DNA of 64,000 nt, taken from the NCBI GenBank assembly GCA_036273735.1, contig DASUHA010000023.1:6376-70375 (forward strand), read 5' to 3'. The stretch comes from 13-2-20CM-66-19 sp036273735. GTDB lineage: Bacteria; Pseudomonadota; Gammaproteobacteria; Steroidobacterales; Steroidobacteraceae. The notes under the pieces were generated by a model. That model was not told where the DNA came from and did no database searches. It saw only the letters and a program-made list of their open reading frames with translations. Made by a program: the position numbers and the translations under genes. Below, in pieces: positions 16,639 to 26,024 of the stretch (position 1 is the stretch's first letter; every line of letters begins with the position of its first letter).

Positions 16639-18198
16639 GTGTCAACCGACATACGGGGAATTACCGGCGCAACGGATGAAGTACGGGAGCATACGCCGGT
16701 GCCGGTAAGGGCAATGTCTTCGTCCGCCTCCTGGCTTGCACTCGCGTTGGGGTGCCTGGCCCTCCCCTTTGCATACGGCGTCGACAATATCCCGTGCGCC
16801 GCCTGGTTGGCGCCGTTATTTCTGCTGCGGTTCGTGCGCACTCAGCGGCTTCGGATCTCGATGCCTGTCCTCTTCGGCGTGCAGATGGCCGCGACTGCGT
16901 TTCAACTTCGCGGCATGTTCATCACCGACGGGAGTGCCTACTGGATCGGTCTCTTGGTCAGCATCGTCCCGATCCTGGCGCCGTACGCGATCGACCGGGT
17001 CATGATTTGCAGGTTGCCGGGCCTCCTCGGCACGTTGGTCTTTCCGGTCTCCTACGCCATCATCGACTACGTCGGGTCCTTCGGCCCGTACGGCAGCTGG
17101 GGTGCGGCCGGTTACTCTCAGTACGGTGAGCTCCCGCTGCTGCAGCTCACCGCCATCACGGGTCTGTGGGGCATCACCTTCCTCATCGGGTGGTTTGCGG
17201 CAGTCGGCAACCTGCTCTGGGAGGACGGTTGGAAGTCCTACTCCGCTCTGCGCACGGGCGCGGTGTTTGTCGTCGTCCTTACGCTCATCCTCATCGGCGG
17301 AGGCTTGCGTCTGACCGCATTCGCTCCGCGCTCGCCAACCGTCCGGATTGCATCGCTTTCCGCACTACCGCAGGGTGCGCCGGATGCGCTCGAGCACCTC
17401 GTTGCCGGTAAAGCCACGGCGGCTGACCTCGCGCAAATTCGAGCATGGGCGACACCCGTCGATGACGACCTCCTGCGGCGTGCCGACCTCGCCGCCCGCA
17501 ACGGAGCGCGGATCGTCTTCTGGGCCGAGGGTAACGCATCGGTACTCAAGCAGGATGAAGGCCAGCTGCTGGCGGAAGGCTCGCAGTTGGCCGCCAGGGA
17601 CAAGATCTATCTCGGCATGGCGCTCGCGGTCTGGGTGCCCGGCGCAGCGCGCGTGCTCGAGAACGAGCTCGTCATGATCGAGCCGAGTGGCGCCATCGCC
17701 TGGCACTACCGGAAGTCTCACCCCGTGCCCGGTGAGGAGGCGGCCATGTCGGCCCCCTCTGATGGGAAGCTGCGGATGCTCGACACGCCGTTTGGCAGGT
17801 TGAGCGCCGCCATCTGCTTCGATGCCGACTTCCCGCAGGTCCTGCGTCAGGCAGGCCTTCTCAATGCCGACATCGTTCTCAATCCCTCCAATGAATGGGC
17901 GGCGATCGATCCGTGGCACACCCAGATGGCGAGCCTGCGCGCCATCGAGGAAGGCACGAGCGTCGTCCACCAGGCGAGCCACGGTCTCTCGGCGGCGTTC
18001 GACTATCAGGGCAATCGCCTGGCTGCCGTCGACTACTTCCGGTCCGACGGGGCCACGATGATCGCGGATGTTCCAACCCGGGGAGTGCGGACCCTGTACT
18101 CGCGATGGGGAGACTGGTTCGCGTGGCTCTGTATGGCCTCGCTCCTCTCCTTGGTCATCACGGCGCTTGTCCGGCGCTCCCGGGCGCCCCGGGCCTAG
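16639..18198 (+). CDS. Apolipoprotein N-acyltransferase-like membrane protein with nitrilase domain
   Basis: 519 residues from the GTG at 16639 (GGCGAGGAG upstream); a longer frame from 16441 would run through the tetR start and is rejected. About six membrane helices precede a periplasmic carbon-nitrogen hydrolase domain and a last helix near the C-terminus, the topology of Lnt. The nitrilase triad is visible: Glu297 in WAEGN, Lys359 in HYRKSHP and Cys393 in AICFDADFP. Housekeeping Lnt is rarely paired with its own TetR repressor, so this may be a paralogue that acylates or deacylates a particular lipoprotein or envelope lipid. Confidence 0.8.
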   Translation: MSTDIRGITGATDEVREHTPVPVRAMSSSASWLALALGCLALPFAYGVDNIPCAAWLAPLFLLRFVRTQRLRISMPVLFGVQMAATAFQLRGMFITDGSAYWIGLLVSIVPILAPYAIDRVMICRLPGLLGTLVFPVSYAIIDYVGSFGPYGSWGAAGYSQYGELPLLQLTAITGLWGITFLIGWFAAVGNLLWEDGWKSYSALRTGAVFVVVLTLILIGGGLRLTAFAPRSPTVRIASLSALPQGAPDALEHLVAGKATAADLAQIRAWATPVDDDLLRRADLAARNGARIVFWAEGNASVLKQDEGQLLAEGSQLAARDKIYLGMALAVWVPGAARVLENELVMIEPSGAIAWHYRKSHPVPGEEAAMSAPSDGKLRMLDTPFGRLSAAICFDADFPQVLRQAGLLNADIVLNPSNEWAAIDPWHTQMASLRAIEEGTSVVHQASHGLSAAFDYQGNRLAAVDYFRSDGATMIADVPTRGVRTLYSRWGDWFAWLCMASLLSLVITALVRRSRAPRA

Positions 18199-18231
18199 CG
18201 CTGCTGGTTGATGAACTCCGGGCGCCCGCCG

Positions 18232-20183
18232 TCAATTTGCGGGATTGTGCGCCCGCAGAAAGGCGACGGTCGCCTCCAGCATCTGCGTCCGGGTCTCGCC
18301 GCGAGAGAGCCAATGGTCTTCGCGTTTCAGGGTCACGAGCTCGACCTCCTTCTTTTGGCTTCGCAGCGCGTCGAACATGATCTGACTCTGTTCGTAAGGC
18401 ACCACGGTATCGTCGCGACCATGAATGAGCAGTACGGGTACCTTGACCGTATCGATGTGCTTGATGGGAGAGATGGCGTCCAGTGCCGGGTCCGAGCTCC
18501 CTGAGACGCCCCAGAAACGGTCCCAGTAGCGGTCTACGCCCCTGGCGTCGATCCCACCCCTGCCTTTCCACCGCATCATCCGTGCCAAGTCGGAAATTCC
18601 GGCAACGGACACTGCACAGCGGTACACCGTTGGGTCGAGTGTGACTCCTGCAAGAGCGGCGTAACCACCATAGCTCGCCCCAACGATGCATACCCTCGCC
18701 GGATCGGCGATGCCCTGTTTGACGAGGTAGCGCACACCATCGGATAGGTCCGTCTGCATCTTGCGGCCCCACTGACCGAAGCCCGCCGCGAGAAATCGCT
18801 CGTTGAGATTCGACCCGCGATAGTTCGGCCGCAAAACCGCATAGCCCTGCGCAGCGAGCGCCTGAGACCACCAGTCGAATTCCGCCGTATCGCGCTGGCA
18901 GCGGGACCACCGTGAGGCAGCACGATGAGCGGCAGGTTGCGGGGCGAGCGATCCGGGGGCAGCGTCAGATACGCCGGAATCTCGAGGCCATCGCCGGCGG
19001 CGTATGTGATCCGCTGCACTGCGAGTGGCTTGTCGATGCCTGCATAAACCTTGCCGATCGGAACGGCCTCCGGCTTCTCGAGGTTGATGAGCAGGTAGCG
19101 ATACCCGAGACTCGGACTCTCTACGCGCACCACCACCTTAGAAAAGTCGCTCGAGTTTGAGACGAGACTCACCGCAGATCCGTCCAATGCATCGAGTACG
19201 GATTTCCAACGGGACTCCCAGGTCGGATCGAGAAATACGTAGGCCGGCCGGTCGACGATGTTGATGCCACCGATCAGGCGATCGGTCAGCGGGTCACTTA
19301 TGGGTACATCGAAAACGCTCTCCTTGGGTATATCCGTGGACTTTCCGTCGCTGATGGAGAGGAGCCGCCAGACTCTGGCGCCACTCTCGATCGACTCCAC
19401 GAGCAGCGAGCCAGCCGTCGGCCCGAATCCAAGAATCTCGGGCGCATCCAGCGCCGCGTGGCCCGAAGCCGCCTCGCGGGAGCCGCTTCCGGGAAAGACG
19501 TCGATGGACCAGCGCTCCGTTTGCCGGTCGTAAGTCTCACGCGCAGCGAGCTGCCCCTGGCCGTCAACCAGCCATGACTCATCCGCGCAGGACCCCGCTC
19601 TCACCAGGCTGGTGCGCCCGGCATCGAGATCGCAGCGGTAGAGCGAAAACTCGTCGTCCACGTTCATGCCCGGCACGAAGAGCACAGTATGCCCGTCGAT
19701 GCGTCGGACCATTACATCGCCCACTACGATCTTGCGCGCGCCATGGGCTGCGCCGAGCGGAGTGTCAGGCAGCGCGTGAAGCTCGTTTCGCGAAACGTTG
19801 TAGACCCGCAGCAGGTGCCACTCGTCCTTGAAGCCGTACAGCGACGTCGTATCGGAGGTGGTGATCAGCACATTGTCGTCGTCGGCCCATTGGAGGTCGC
19901 GCAGCTTCTCCTCCCCGAGTGCCACCCAACGTACGATCTTGCGGTCCGCGACACTGGCCACGACGACAATGCGCTGGTCGCCCTTGGTGTTTACGTACGC
20001 CAGCCGCGAGCCATCAGGTGAGAGCGCGACGTCCTCGATGCTGGGTAATTGGCCGTAGTCGGCAAGCGAAGCCGCATGCCCGTTTTGTGCTGCGAGCGCA
20101 CCCAGGACCGTGAGCAGTAAGATCGCGGCCAGGCGCCTGCCGGCCAGGGACGCCGTAATGGCGCACTGAATATTATTTCCCAT
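18232..20183 (-). pseudogene. S9 prolyl-oligopeptidase-family serine peptidase, split by a frameshift
   Basis: The 5' part has a signal peptide (LAAILLLTVLGALAAQNGHA), a WD-like propeller (SIEDVALSPDGSRLAYV), and runs to LPLIVLPHGGPAA. The correct sequence continues in another frame (RDTAEFDWWSQALAAQGYAVLRPNYRG) to the end at 18232, which carries Ser in GASYGGYAAL, Asp in HGRDDTVVP and His in REDHWLS. The frame change is one missing base near 18893-18905. With it repaired the protein would be ~650 residues, normal for S9C dipeptidyl/acylaminoacyl peptidases of the periplasm. All catalytic residues survive, so this is either a fresh mutation or a sequencing error. Confidence 0.85.
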
Positions 20184-20191
20184 TTCCTCTT

Positions 20192-20200
20192 CCCCCCCCC
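20192..20200. repeat. Nine-C homopolymer just upstream of the S9 peptidase start
   Basis: A run of nine C on the plus strand (G on the coding strand) lies 9 bp upstream of the peptidase ATG at 20183, next to its AAGAGGAA ribosome site. Length change here would alter spacing in the 5' leader, not the reading frame. Confidence 0.6.
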
Positions 20201-20284
20201 GAATATCCAGAGCTTATAGCAAAGCTTGGAATCCCCGCCCGTGATCTTCATCATAGGGCTCATCTGCATGCGGGAGGCCCCGCC

Positions 20285-20551
20285 ATGATTCGATTGCTGC
20301 GGCTCTGGCGGCTGGTGGCCGGCGACTTGAGCCTGCTCTGGTTTGCGCTGCGACACCGGCGCCGGCCGATCTGGCTGTGGCCGGTGACGGTCGTTCTCGC
20401 GCTCTACGCCCTCGATCCGGTCAACTTCGCACTTCCACTGGCGGGAGTGGTGGATGACCTCGTTCTCGTCCCGCTGCTCCTACACCTGATGGTTCGGCTG
20501 TTGCCGACCGAGATCAAGACGGGATTCGTCGCTTCCTCCCTGATCCAGTAG
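20285..20551 (+). CDS. DUF1232 (YkvA-type) small membrane protein
   Basis: 88 residues with the DUF1232 core YALDPVNFALPLAGVVDDLVLVPLL, equivalent to the family's YxxSPIDLIPDxIPxxGxxDDLxxxPL motif, and a basic N-terminus. The family is short, membrane-associated and of unknown role. A gap of 112 bp separates it from the persulfide dioxygenase gene on the same strand. Confidence 0.75.
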   Translation: MIRLLRLWRLVAGDLSLLWFALRHRRRPIWLWPVTVVLALYALDPVNFALPLAGVVDDLVLVPLLLHLMVRLLPTEIKTGFVASSLIQ

Positions 20552-20663
20552 AGGCGCTTCGGGCGGGTGCGGTTACGTTGACAATGTGGCACCGCGGGCC
20601 GACCATGAGCCGGCCTTTCGCCTGAAATCAAAGCTCGCAGCTCGGATCGCGGGGAGGTCCAGC

Positions 20664-21704
20664 ATGATTTTCGAGCAGCTCTCGGCCGGCGGCTGCAAGT
20701 CGTACCTGGTGGGTTGTGCCGATACCTGCGCGGCGGCGTTGATCGACCCGGAAATCGGCCTGATCGACCGTTACCTCGGGCTCGCATCGCGCCATGGCCT
20801 GCGGGTCCGTTATCTGGTCGATACGCACACCCATGCCGATCACTTCTCGGCAACGCGCGGCCTCGCACGGCAACTCGGCGTCCCGGTCGCCATGCATCGG
20901 ATGAGCCCGGCGCCATTCGTAGACCTGCGGCTGGATGACGGCGACATGCTTCTCGTCGGGAAGCTGAGACTCCAGGTCCTGCACACGCCAGGTCACACGC
21001 GCGACTCCATGTGCCTGCGCATCGAGGACCGGGTATGCACGGGCGACACGCTCCTCATCGGCGCGACGGGTCGCACGGACCTTCCCAGCGGCGACCCGGA
21101 TGCCCTCCATGACAGCCTCTTCAATCACCTGCTGCGCCTCGATCCCGCCCTGCTCGTGTTCCCGGCGCATGACTACAAGGGGCGCGCCAACTCGACGATC
21201 GGCGAGGAGATCGCATCGAATCCGCGGCTACAGGTCCGCGATCGCACGCAGTTCAGCGAGATGATGCGCAATCTCAACCTCAGCATGCCCTCCCACCTGA
21301 CCGAGGCGCTGCGCTCCAACATGAATGGCGCCAAGACCGTGGCGCAGATGCTGGCCGAGGCGGCCGCCGCCGTGCCCTTCATGTCGCTCGCGGAGCTGAA
21401 GACACGCGCCGAGAGCTGCCCCGATGACCTGATCATCCTCGATGTGCGCGAGCGAGACGCCTACGAGGAAGGACACGTGCCCGGCGCAAAGCAGCTGCCA
21501 CGCGGCCAGCTCGAGTTGCGCGTCAACCAGGATCTGCCGGACCCGACCCGGCGGATCGTCGTCTATTGCGAGTTCGGCCGCATCTCGACGCTTGCCACCG
21601 CCACGCTGCGCGAGCTGGGATTTCAGCGGGCGGTGGCGCTCGATGGCGGCATGAAGGCGTGGCGCGAGGCTGGCTATCCGCTCAAGGCGGGACGCGAGGC
21701 CTGA
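20664..21704 (+). CDS. Persulfide dioxygenase-rhodanese fusion (ETHE1-like plus sulfurtransferase)
   Basis: 346 residues from the ATG at 20664, which has GGGGAGG six bases upstream. The N-terminal metallo-beta-lactamase fold has THTHADH, LHTPGHT, the GDTLLIGATGRTDL loop and VFPAHDY, the metal set and loop of ETHE1-type persulfide dioxygenases. The C-terminal ~110 residues are a rhodanese domain with active-site Cys in YCEFGR. Such fusions oxidise glutathione persulfide to sulfite and glutathione and move sulfane sulfur, handling sulfide in the cytosol. The alkB-type gene begins at the very next base, so the pair is translationally coupled. Confidence 0.9.
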   Translation: MIFEQLSAGGCKSYLVGCADTCAAALIDPEIGLIDRYLGLASRHGLRVRYLVDTHTHADHFSATRGLARQLGVPVAMHRMSPAPFVDLRLDDGDMLLVGKLRLQVLHTPGHTRDSMCLRIEDRVCTGDTLLIGATGRTDLPSGDPDALHDSLFNHLLRLDPALLVFPAHDYKGRANSTIGEEIASNPRLQVRDRTQFSEMMRNLNLSMPSHLTEALRSNMNGAKTVAQMLAEAAAAVPFMSLAELKTRAESCPDDLIILDVRERDAYEEGHVPGAKQLPRGQLELRVNQDLPDPTRRIVVYCEFGRISTLATATLRELGFQRAVALDGGMKAWREAGYPLKAGREA

Positions 21705-22349
21705 TTGCCGGTCGCGGATCTCTTCGATGGATCGGGCGCAGACCGCACCGCCAGGATCGGCCTCACCTGTCTTTCAGGCTTCGCCCTGCCGCTCGAGCGG
21801 GAGCTCCTGGCCGCAATCGAGGAGATCACGGCGGCGGCGCCGTTGCGGCACATGCTCACTCCCGGCGGGCAGCGCATGTCGGCCGCAATGACCAACTGCG
21901 GAGCGGTCGGCTGGGTCACGGACCGCCAGGGCTACCGCTACGATCCCATCGATCCTGAGACAGGCCGGCGCTGGCCGCCGCTGCCGCAGATTTTCGCCGA
22001 GCTCGCCGGGCAGGCCGCCGCCCGAGCAGGCTTCCCCCATTATCGACCGGACGTCTGCCTCATCAATCGCTACGAGCCCGGCGCACGCATGTCACTGCAC
22101 CAGGATCGGGATGAGCGCGACTTCTCGGCACCGATCGTCTCGGTGTCGCTGGGGCTTCCTGCAACCTTCCTCTTCGGGGGCTCGAAGCGGTCGGACAGGC
22201 CGCATCGGCTCTCCTTGGAGCACGGTGACGTCGTGGTGTGGGGCGGCACTCACCGCCTCGTGTATCACGGCGTTGCGCCGGTAGCAGACGGATGCCACGC
22301 CAGTGTTGGTCGGGCGCGCCTCAATCTGACGATGCGAAAAGCCCTGTAG
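21705..22349 (+). CDS. alkB: AlkB-type 2-oxoglutarate/Fe(II) DNA dealkylase
   Basis: 214 residues starting with TTG directly after the preceding TGA. The double-stranded beta-helix carries the Fe ligands H-x-D in LHQDRDERDF and the distal His in LVYHGV, and the 2-oxoglutarate Arg in RLNLTMRKAL. MSAAMTNCGAVGW and the YDPIDPETGRRWPPLP segment are typical of bacterial AlkB, which removes 1-methyladenine and 3-methylcytosine lesions by oxidation. It is usually paired with ada; here it is fused by coupling to a persulfide dioxygenase and followed by another 2OG oxygenase. Confidence 0.9.
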   Translation: MPVADLFDGSGADRTARIGLTCLSGFALPLERELLAAIEEITAAAPLRHMLTPGGQRMSAAMTNCGAVGWVTDRQGYRYDPIDPETGRRWPPLPQIFAELAGQAAARAGFPHYRPDVCLINRYEPGARMSLHQDRDERDFSAPIVSVSLGLPATFLFGGSKRSDRPHRLSLEHGDVVVWGGTHRLVYHGVAPVADGCHASVGRARLNLTMRKAL

Positions 22350-22459
22350 CAGATCGGAACCTGACGCCGGCACGACAGCCGGAAATGGCGAGTGTCCCGC
22401 GGAGTCCGGCAGTAAGCTCTTTCACCGGATGCAGGAGCCGCTGGATTTCGATACTCGAC

Positions 22460-23191
22460 ATGACTTCAGGAATTACAGCTAAGTCGTTAAAAGACAACGA
22501 TATACTGTCCAGAATCGACTGGAAAACCGCCGCCGGAGAGCTGGACCTCCGCGGCTGCGTGGTTCTGCCGGGCCTCCTGTCACCGGCGGTATGCCGAGCG
22601 CTCGCGGCGCTCTATTGCGAAGACAGCCGCTTCCGCAGCCGAGTCATCATGGGCCGTCATGGCTTCGGCCGCGGTGAGTACAGGTATTTCGCCTATCCCC
22701 TGCCGCGAGTCATTGCCGAGTTGCGCGCGAAGCTCTATCCGCACCTGGCATCCATCGCGAACGAGTGGAGCCGCCGGCTCGGAGGGGACGAGCGCTATCC
22801 GTCAACGCTCGATGCATTCCTCGCGCGCTGCCACGCCGCAGGCCAGGTGAAGCCGACGCCCCTTCTTCTGCAATATGGGCCGGGCGATTACAACTGCCTG
22901 CATCAGGATCTCTACGGCGAATGTGTGTTCCCGTTGCAGTTGACCGTGCTTCTCTCGCAACCGGGTGAGTTCACCGGCGGCGAATTCGTGCTCACCGAGC
23001 AGCGGCCGCGCATGCAGTCGCGCGCCGAAGTGGTGCCGCTCCAACAAGGCGACGGTGTTGTGTTTGCGGTCCATCACCGACCGGTGCGCGGCACGCGCGG
23101 TGATTACCGCGTCAATCTCCGGCATGGCGTCAGTCGCGTACGCTCCGGCCAGCGGCATACGCTCGGTGTCATTTTTCACGATGCCGGCTGA
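22460..23191 (+). CDS. 2OG-Fe(II) oxygenase superfamily protein
   Basis: 243 residues from the ATG at 22460; the family N-terminus (SRIDW...ELDLRGCVVLPGLLSP) begins just after it, so the frame upstream to 22238 is not used. The start has no strong ribosome site. Fe-binding H-x-D lies in NCLHQDLYG, with a distal His and 2OG-binding Arg in YRVNLRHGVSRV, and an HxxRPVRGTRG stretch before them. Proteins of this type are often found beside ada/alkB and are thought to repair or modify nucleic acid or protein. The exact substrate is not known. It follows alkB by 110 bp. Confidence 0.8.
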   Translation: MTSGITAKSLKDNDILSRIDWKTAAGELDLRGCVVLPGLLSPAVCRALAALYCEDSRFRSRVIMGRHGFGRGEYRYFAYPLPRVIAELRAKLYPHLASIANEWSRRLGGDERYPSTLDAFLARCHAAGQVKPTPLLLQYGPGDYNCLHQDLYGECVFPLQLTVLLSQPGEFTGGEFVLTEQRPRMQSRAEVVPLQQGDGVVFAVHHRPVRGTRGDYRVNLRHGVSRVRSGQRHTLGVIFHDAG

Positions 23192-23351
23192 GCTGCGGCC
23201 CGTTCCCGCTCTTCGCGTTATGTCCGATCGCCTGCGCGTTATGTAATGAGGCAGCGCGGCGATTTGCGGTGTTGCTCCTTCGATGCGATCATTACCACCC
23301 AAGAAGCCGGCCAAAGCCGGTCGTTACAAGAATTCCATAACGGGATGGCCA

Positions 23352-24152
23352 ATGAAGCCAAGAACTAGAAAGACGCGCTGGCTCCTCATGACTCTGCTCC
23401 TGGGAGTCCTGGCCGCTGCCGGAGTCACCTTCGCCCTCCATCAGCATCCCGTCAGATTCGTGGTGAGCACGAGCGGCATCGTGCCGGCGGACGATACGTC
23501 GCCACAGCAAACCGACACAACGGCTGCCGTCGCCATCGGCGATGAGCTGCCCGCGCAGACTCCGGCTCCTTCCGATGCGCACGGCGACGGTTACATCGTG
23601 GCCGGCACGTATTCCAGCAGCGCTGAAACGGATGCGGCCAAAGACTCCGATTCGACTCCGTACGGTGGGGCCGCCTACACGGTTGGCCCGGGCGCTGGGA
23701 CCCAACAGCAACCCAGTGGTCCTTCGAGCTCTAGCGACACGACGGGCCCGCAAAGGGCGGGCGGCGGTTACTTCGCCAACAGCGGAGGCATGGCATTCGA
23801 TTGCGGTGGGCTACCGGGCTGCGGTGCCGGCGGCTCGGGAATCAACGGCGGTCCTTACTGGGCGCATCACTCGCAGGGCTCGGGTTCGGACCCGAAAACC
23901 AACAGCCCCGGCCCGACGGCGAACAACCCGGGCCAGGCGACTGACGGTTCCAACCCCGGCGATCCGGGCGCCGGCGACCCTGGACAGAAGTCCGACCCGC
24001 CGGGCTCGGGGCCCGACCCTTCGGGCCCGGGATCCGGCCACTCGCCTGCCGCGGCACCCGAGCTCGACCCCGCGACGCTCGCCGGCGCGCTCACGCTGCT
24101 TCTGGGCTCTCTCGCAATCGTCGGCAGCCGACGGGTCCGCGCGACCCGCTGA
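23352..24152 (+). CDS. Low-complexity surface protein with PEP-CTERM-like tail
   Basis: About 266 residues from the ATG at 23352; an ATG at 23283 gives 289 residues. A basic N-terminus and one helix (WLLMTLLLGVLAAAGVTFAL) form a signal or anchor. The middle is Gly/Ser/Pro/Asp-rich and disordered, with tandem PG and PGDPGAGDPG motifs. The C-terminus PELDP-helix-SRRVRATR has the shape of PEP-CTERM exosortase signals (short motif, helix, basic end), but the motif is ELDP where PEP is usual. An exosortase is not visible in the window. Probably secreted or cell-surface; function unknown. Confidence 0.6.
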   Translation: MKPRTRKTRWLLMTLLLGVLAAAGVTFALHQHPVRFVVSTSGIVPADDTSPQQTDTTAAVAIGDELPAQTPAPSDAHGDGYIVAGTYSSSAETDAAKDSDSTPYGGAAYTVGPGAGTQQQPSGPSSSSDTTGPQRAGGGYFANSGGMAFDCGGLPGCGAGGSGINGGPYWAHHSQGSGSDPKTNSPGPTANNPGQATDGSNPGDPGAGDPGQKSDPPGSGPDPSGPGSGHSPAAAPELDPATLAGALTLLLGSLAIVGSRRVRATR

Positions 24153-24213
24153 AGCTCCGCCGGGGAACAAGCGTGCTCCTCCGACCGTTGACTCGGCGGA
24201 AGGAGCATAGCTG

Positions 24214-25056
24214 TTGCCAAAATTATTGGCCGCGTGCCTACTGGCGGCAATCTGGAGCTTCGGAGCACGCGTCGCCTCTGCGCAGACGCCTTCCCCCATG
24301 CAGGAGTGGCAGTACCCAGGGGGAATCGCGCTGCAGAGGCTGTTCGCGCCCAAGGTACCTGATTGGGACGTGATCCTCGGAATTGCGACCTCGGCGAACC
24401 CCGTTTACAGCGGGGCGAGCCAATATCGCGCCGGCGCCGGACCCGTCATCAACATCCGCTATAGGGATCGGATCTTCGTCTCGACCGGCGAGGGTGTCGG
24501 CGTCAACTTCATAGCTGGAAAGCAGTATCGCGCCTCGCTCTCCGTGGGCCTCGATCTCGGCCGGCGCATGTCGTGGCACTACAGCACGCTGCACGGTCTC
24601 GGAGACACTCCGCGGGCGCCCTTCTTCAAGCTGTCAGGCACCTACATCCTGTCGAAACGCCTGCCCATCCTGCTGCGGGCCGACATTCGCAAGATAGCGG
24701 GCGGCGCAGCAGGGCTCGAGGGTGACTTCAGCCTCTACTCGCCGCTCCCCGGCAGCTCGCGCAGGTTCGTCATGTTTGCCGGGCCGTCGGTGACTTTCGC
24801 TGACCACAAGCATCTGCAGACGGTCTACGGAATCAGCGAACGGCAGGCCATGCAGTCCGGCTATCCGCGGTTCGATGCGCGCGGTGGCCTGGAGGCCGTT
24901 GGATTCGGCTTCAGCGCCACGCGCTTCTTCACCCGACACCTCCTCGGTAACGCCAACATCGCCGTGAGTGAGCTCGTGGGCAGCGCCGGCCGCAGTCCGA
25001 TAGTCGAGCGCAAGGCTCAGGGCACCCTCAGTTTCTCGGTCGCGTACCGGTGGTAG
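24214..25056 (+). CDS. MipA/OmpV-family outer-membrane protein
   Basis: 280 residues starting with TTG, with AAGGAG eight bases upstream. A signal peptide ends at VASAQ. The mature part has alternating beta strands typical of OmpV barrels (WDVILGIATSANPVYSGAS near the start, VSVGLDLGRRMSW, and a final strand LSFSVAYRW ending in an aromatic residue). MipA/OmpV proteins are scaffolding or porin-like barrels of the outer membrane. It follows the PEP-CTERM-like gene by 61 bp and converges on the SYLF lipoprotein gene. Confidence 0.85.
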   Translation: MPKLLAACLLAAIWSFGARVASAQTPSPMQEWQYPGGIALQRLFAPKVPDWDVILGIATSANPVYSGASQYRAGAGPVINIRYRDRIFVSTGEGVGVNFIAGKQYRASLSVGLDLGRRMSWHYSTLHGLGDTPRAPFFKLSGTYILSKRLPILLRADIRKIAGGAAGLEGDFSLYSPLPGSSRRFVMFAGPSVTFADHKHLQTVYGISERQAMQSGYPRFDARGGLEAVGFGFSATRFFTRHLLGNANIAVSELVGSAGRSPIVERKAQGTLSFSVAYRW

Positions 25057-25063
25057 CGGGCGC

Positions 25064-25777
25064 TCAGCGGTAGCTCGCGCTGTTGCCGCCTGCGAGAGCC
25101 TCACGCAGGGCCGCCGTCTGGCGGCTCTCGATCGCGCCGGTGAGGATCTGCCGGCTGGTCACCAACTGGTGATAGTAGGCATCGTCGAGGGCGGCACTCG
25201 GGGTGATATAGATCGCTGCGGCAGAGGTGCCGACGTCGAGGGTCTTTGCTCCGCTCCATATCACGATGTCGGCTTTGGAGTCGGTGCTCGCCGCCGATGG
25301 CGCATTCGGGAAGCTGACGATCTCGAGTCCCGTGTCGGCATCCAGCCGCCATGTGCTGCTGTTGTCCTTGAACCTGGCAACCGCATCGTAGGACCTCAGT
25401 ATGAGGGCGACGGGCCCAGCCTTGCCGCCCGTCTCCGGCCCGAGGCTCGCGCCGCCCAGGGAGTAAAAGGCCGGCTGGCTCCATTCGGTCGCGCTCCTGC
25501 GCAGCACGAGCACGCCCCGGCCGCCCTGTCCGCCGAGGAAATACTCACCCCTGCCGTAGGCGGGCACGACCAGTATGCCCTGGGCCGACCGCAGCAACGC
25601 CGGCATGCCGGGCTCCATCCACATGCGATTGACGGTAAGCGTTGCGTCATTGATCTCGCCTTGAGCCTGACGCTCGGCATCCACCATAGGGCTTCTCATA
25701 GCAGGCGCTGGTCTGCAACCGCAGACGAGCACTGCAGCGGCGGCGAGGCTCGCGAATACACCAGCGCCGTATCGCAT
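25064..25777 (-). CDS. SYLF (Ysc84)-domain lipoprotein
   Basis: 237 residues from the ATG at 25777 (GAAGAGGGG upstream); the longer frame to 25903 adds no signal. The N-terminus is a lipoprotein signal with the Cys of AVLVCGC. The rest is a SYLF domain: QGILVVPAYGRGEYFLGGQGGRGVLV, SLGGASLGPETGG, then a strand with KADIVIWSG. SYLF domains bind phospholipid or phosphoinositide in eukaryotes; in bacteria they sit in the envelope with unknown role. Confidence 0.85.
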   Translation of the reverse strand: MRYGAGVFASLAAAAVLVCGCRPAPAMRSPMVDAERQAQGEINDATLTVNRMWMEPGMPALLRSAQGILVVPAYGRGEYFLGGQGGRGVLVLRRSATEWSQPAFYSLGGASLGPETGGKAGPVALILRSYDAVARFKDNSSTWRLDADTGLEIVSFPNAPSAASTDSKADIVIWSGAKTLDVGTSAAAIYITPSAALDDAYYHQLVTSRQILTGAIESRQTAALREALAGGNSASYR

Positions 25778-26024
25778 GGCAGCCCCTCTTCCTCGGGTGA
25801 TGTATAGCCAATGCCAGGGGATGCCGGCGGTTCCCCGGGCTTGGGCGCTGCGAAGCAACCGTGCGGACTGCGCCTGCGTCGCCGATCGGCGACCTGGAAC
25901 CATCAGTCAACAACACACCAACAACCTAACCTGTTCACCTCCGGTTCATCCAAAGGTGTCGCTCGAGCCCGGCACGGATCGTGCGTACTCTTGGGCAGTA
26001 CCGGGATATGCGAGGATCAATACC

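Noticed and set aside
20192..20200. Poly-C tract as a phase-variation switch for the S9 peptidase
   Set aside because: It lies upstream of the start codon and only nine bases long; slippage would not change the frame, and there is no promoter spacing evidence.
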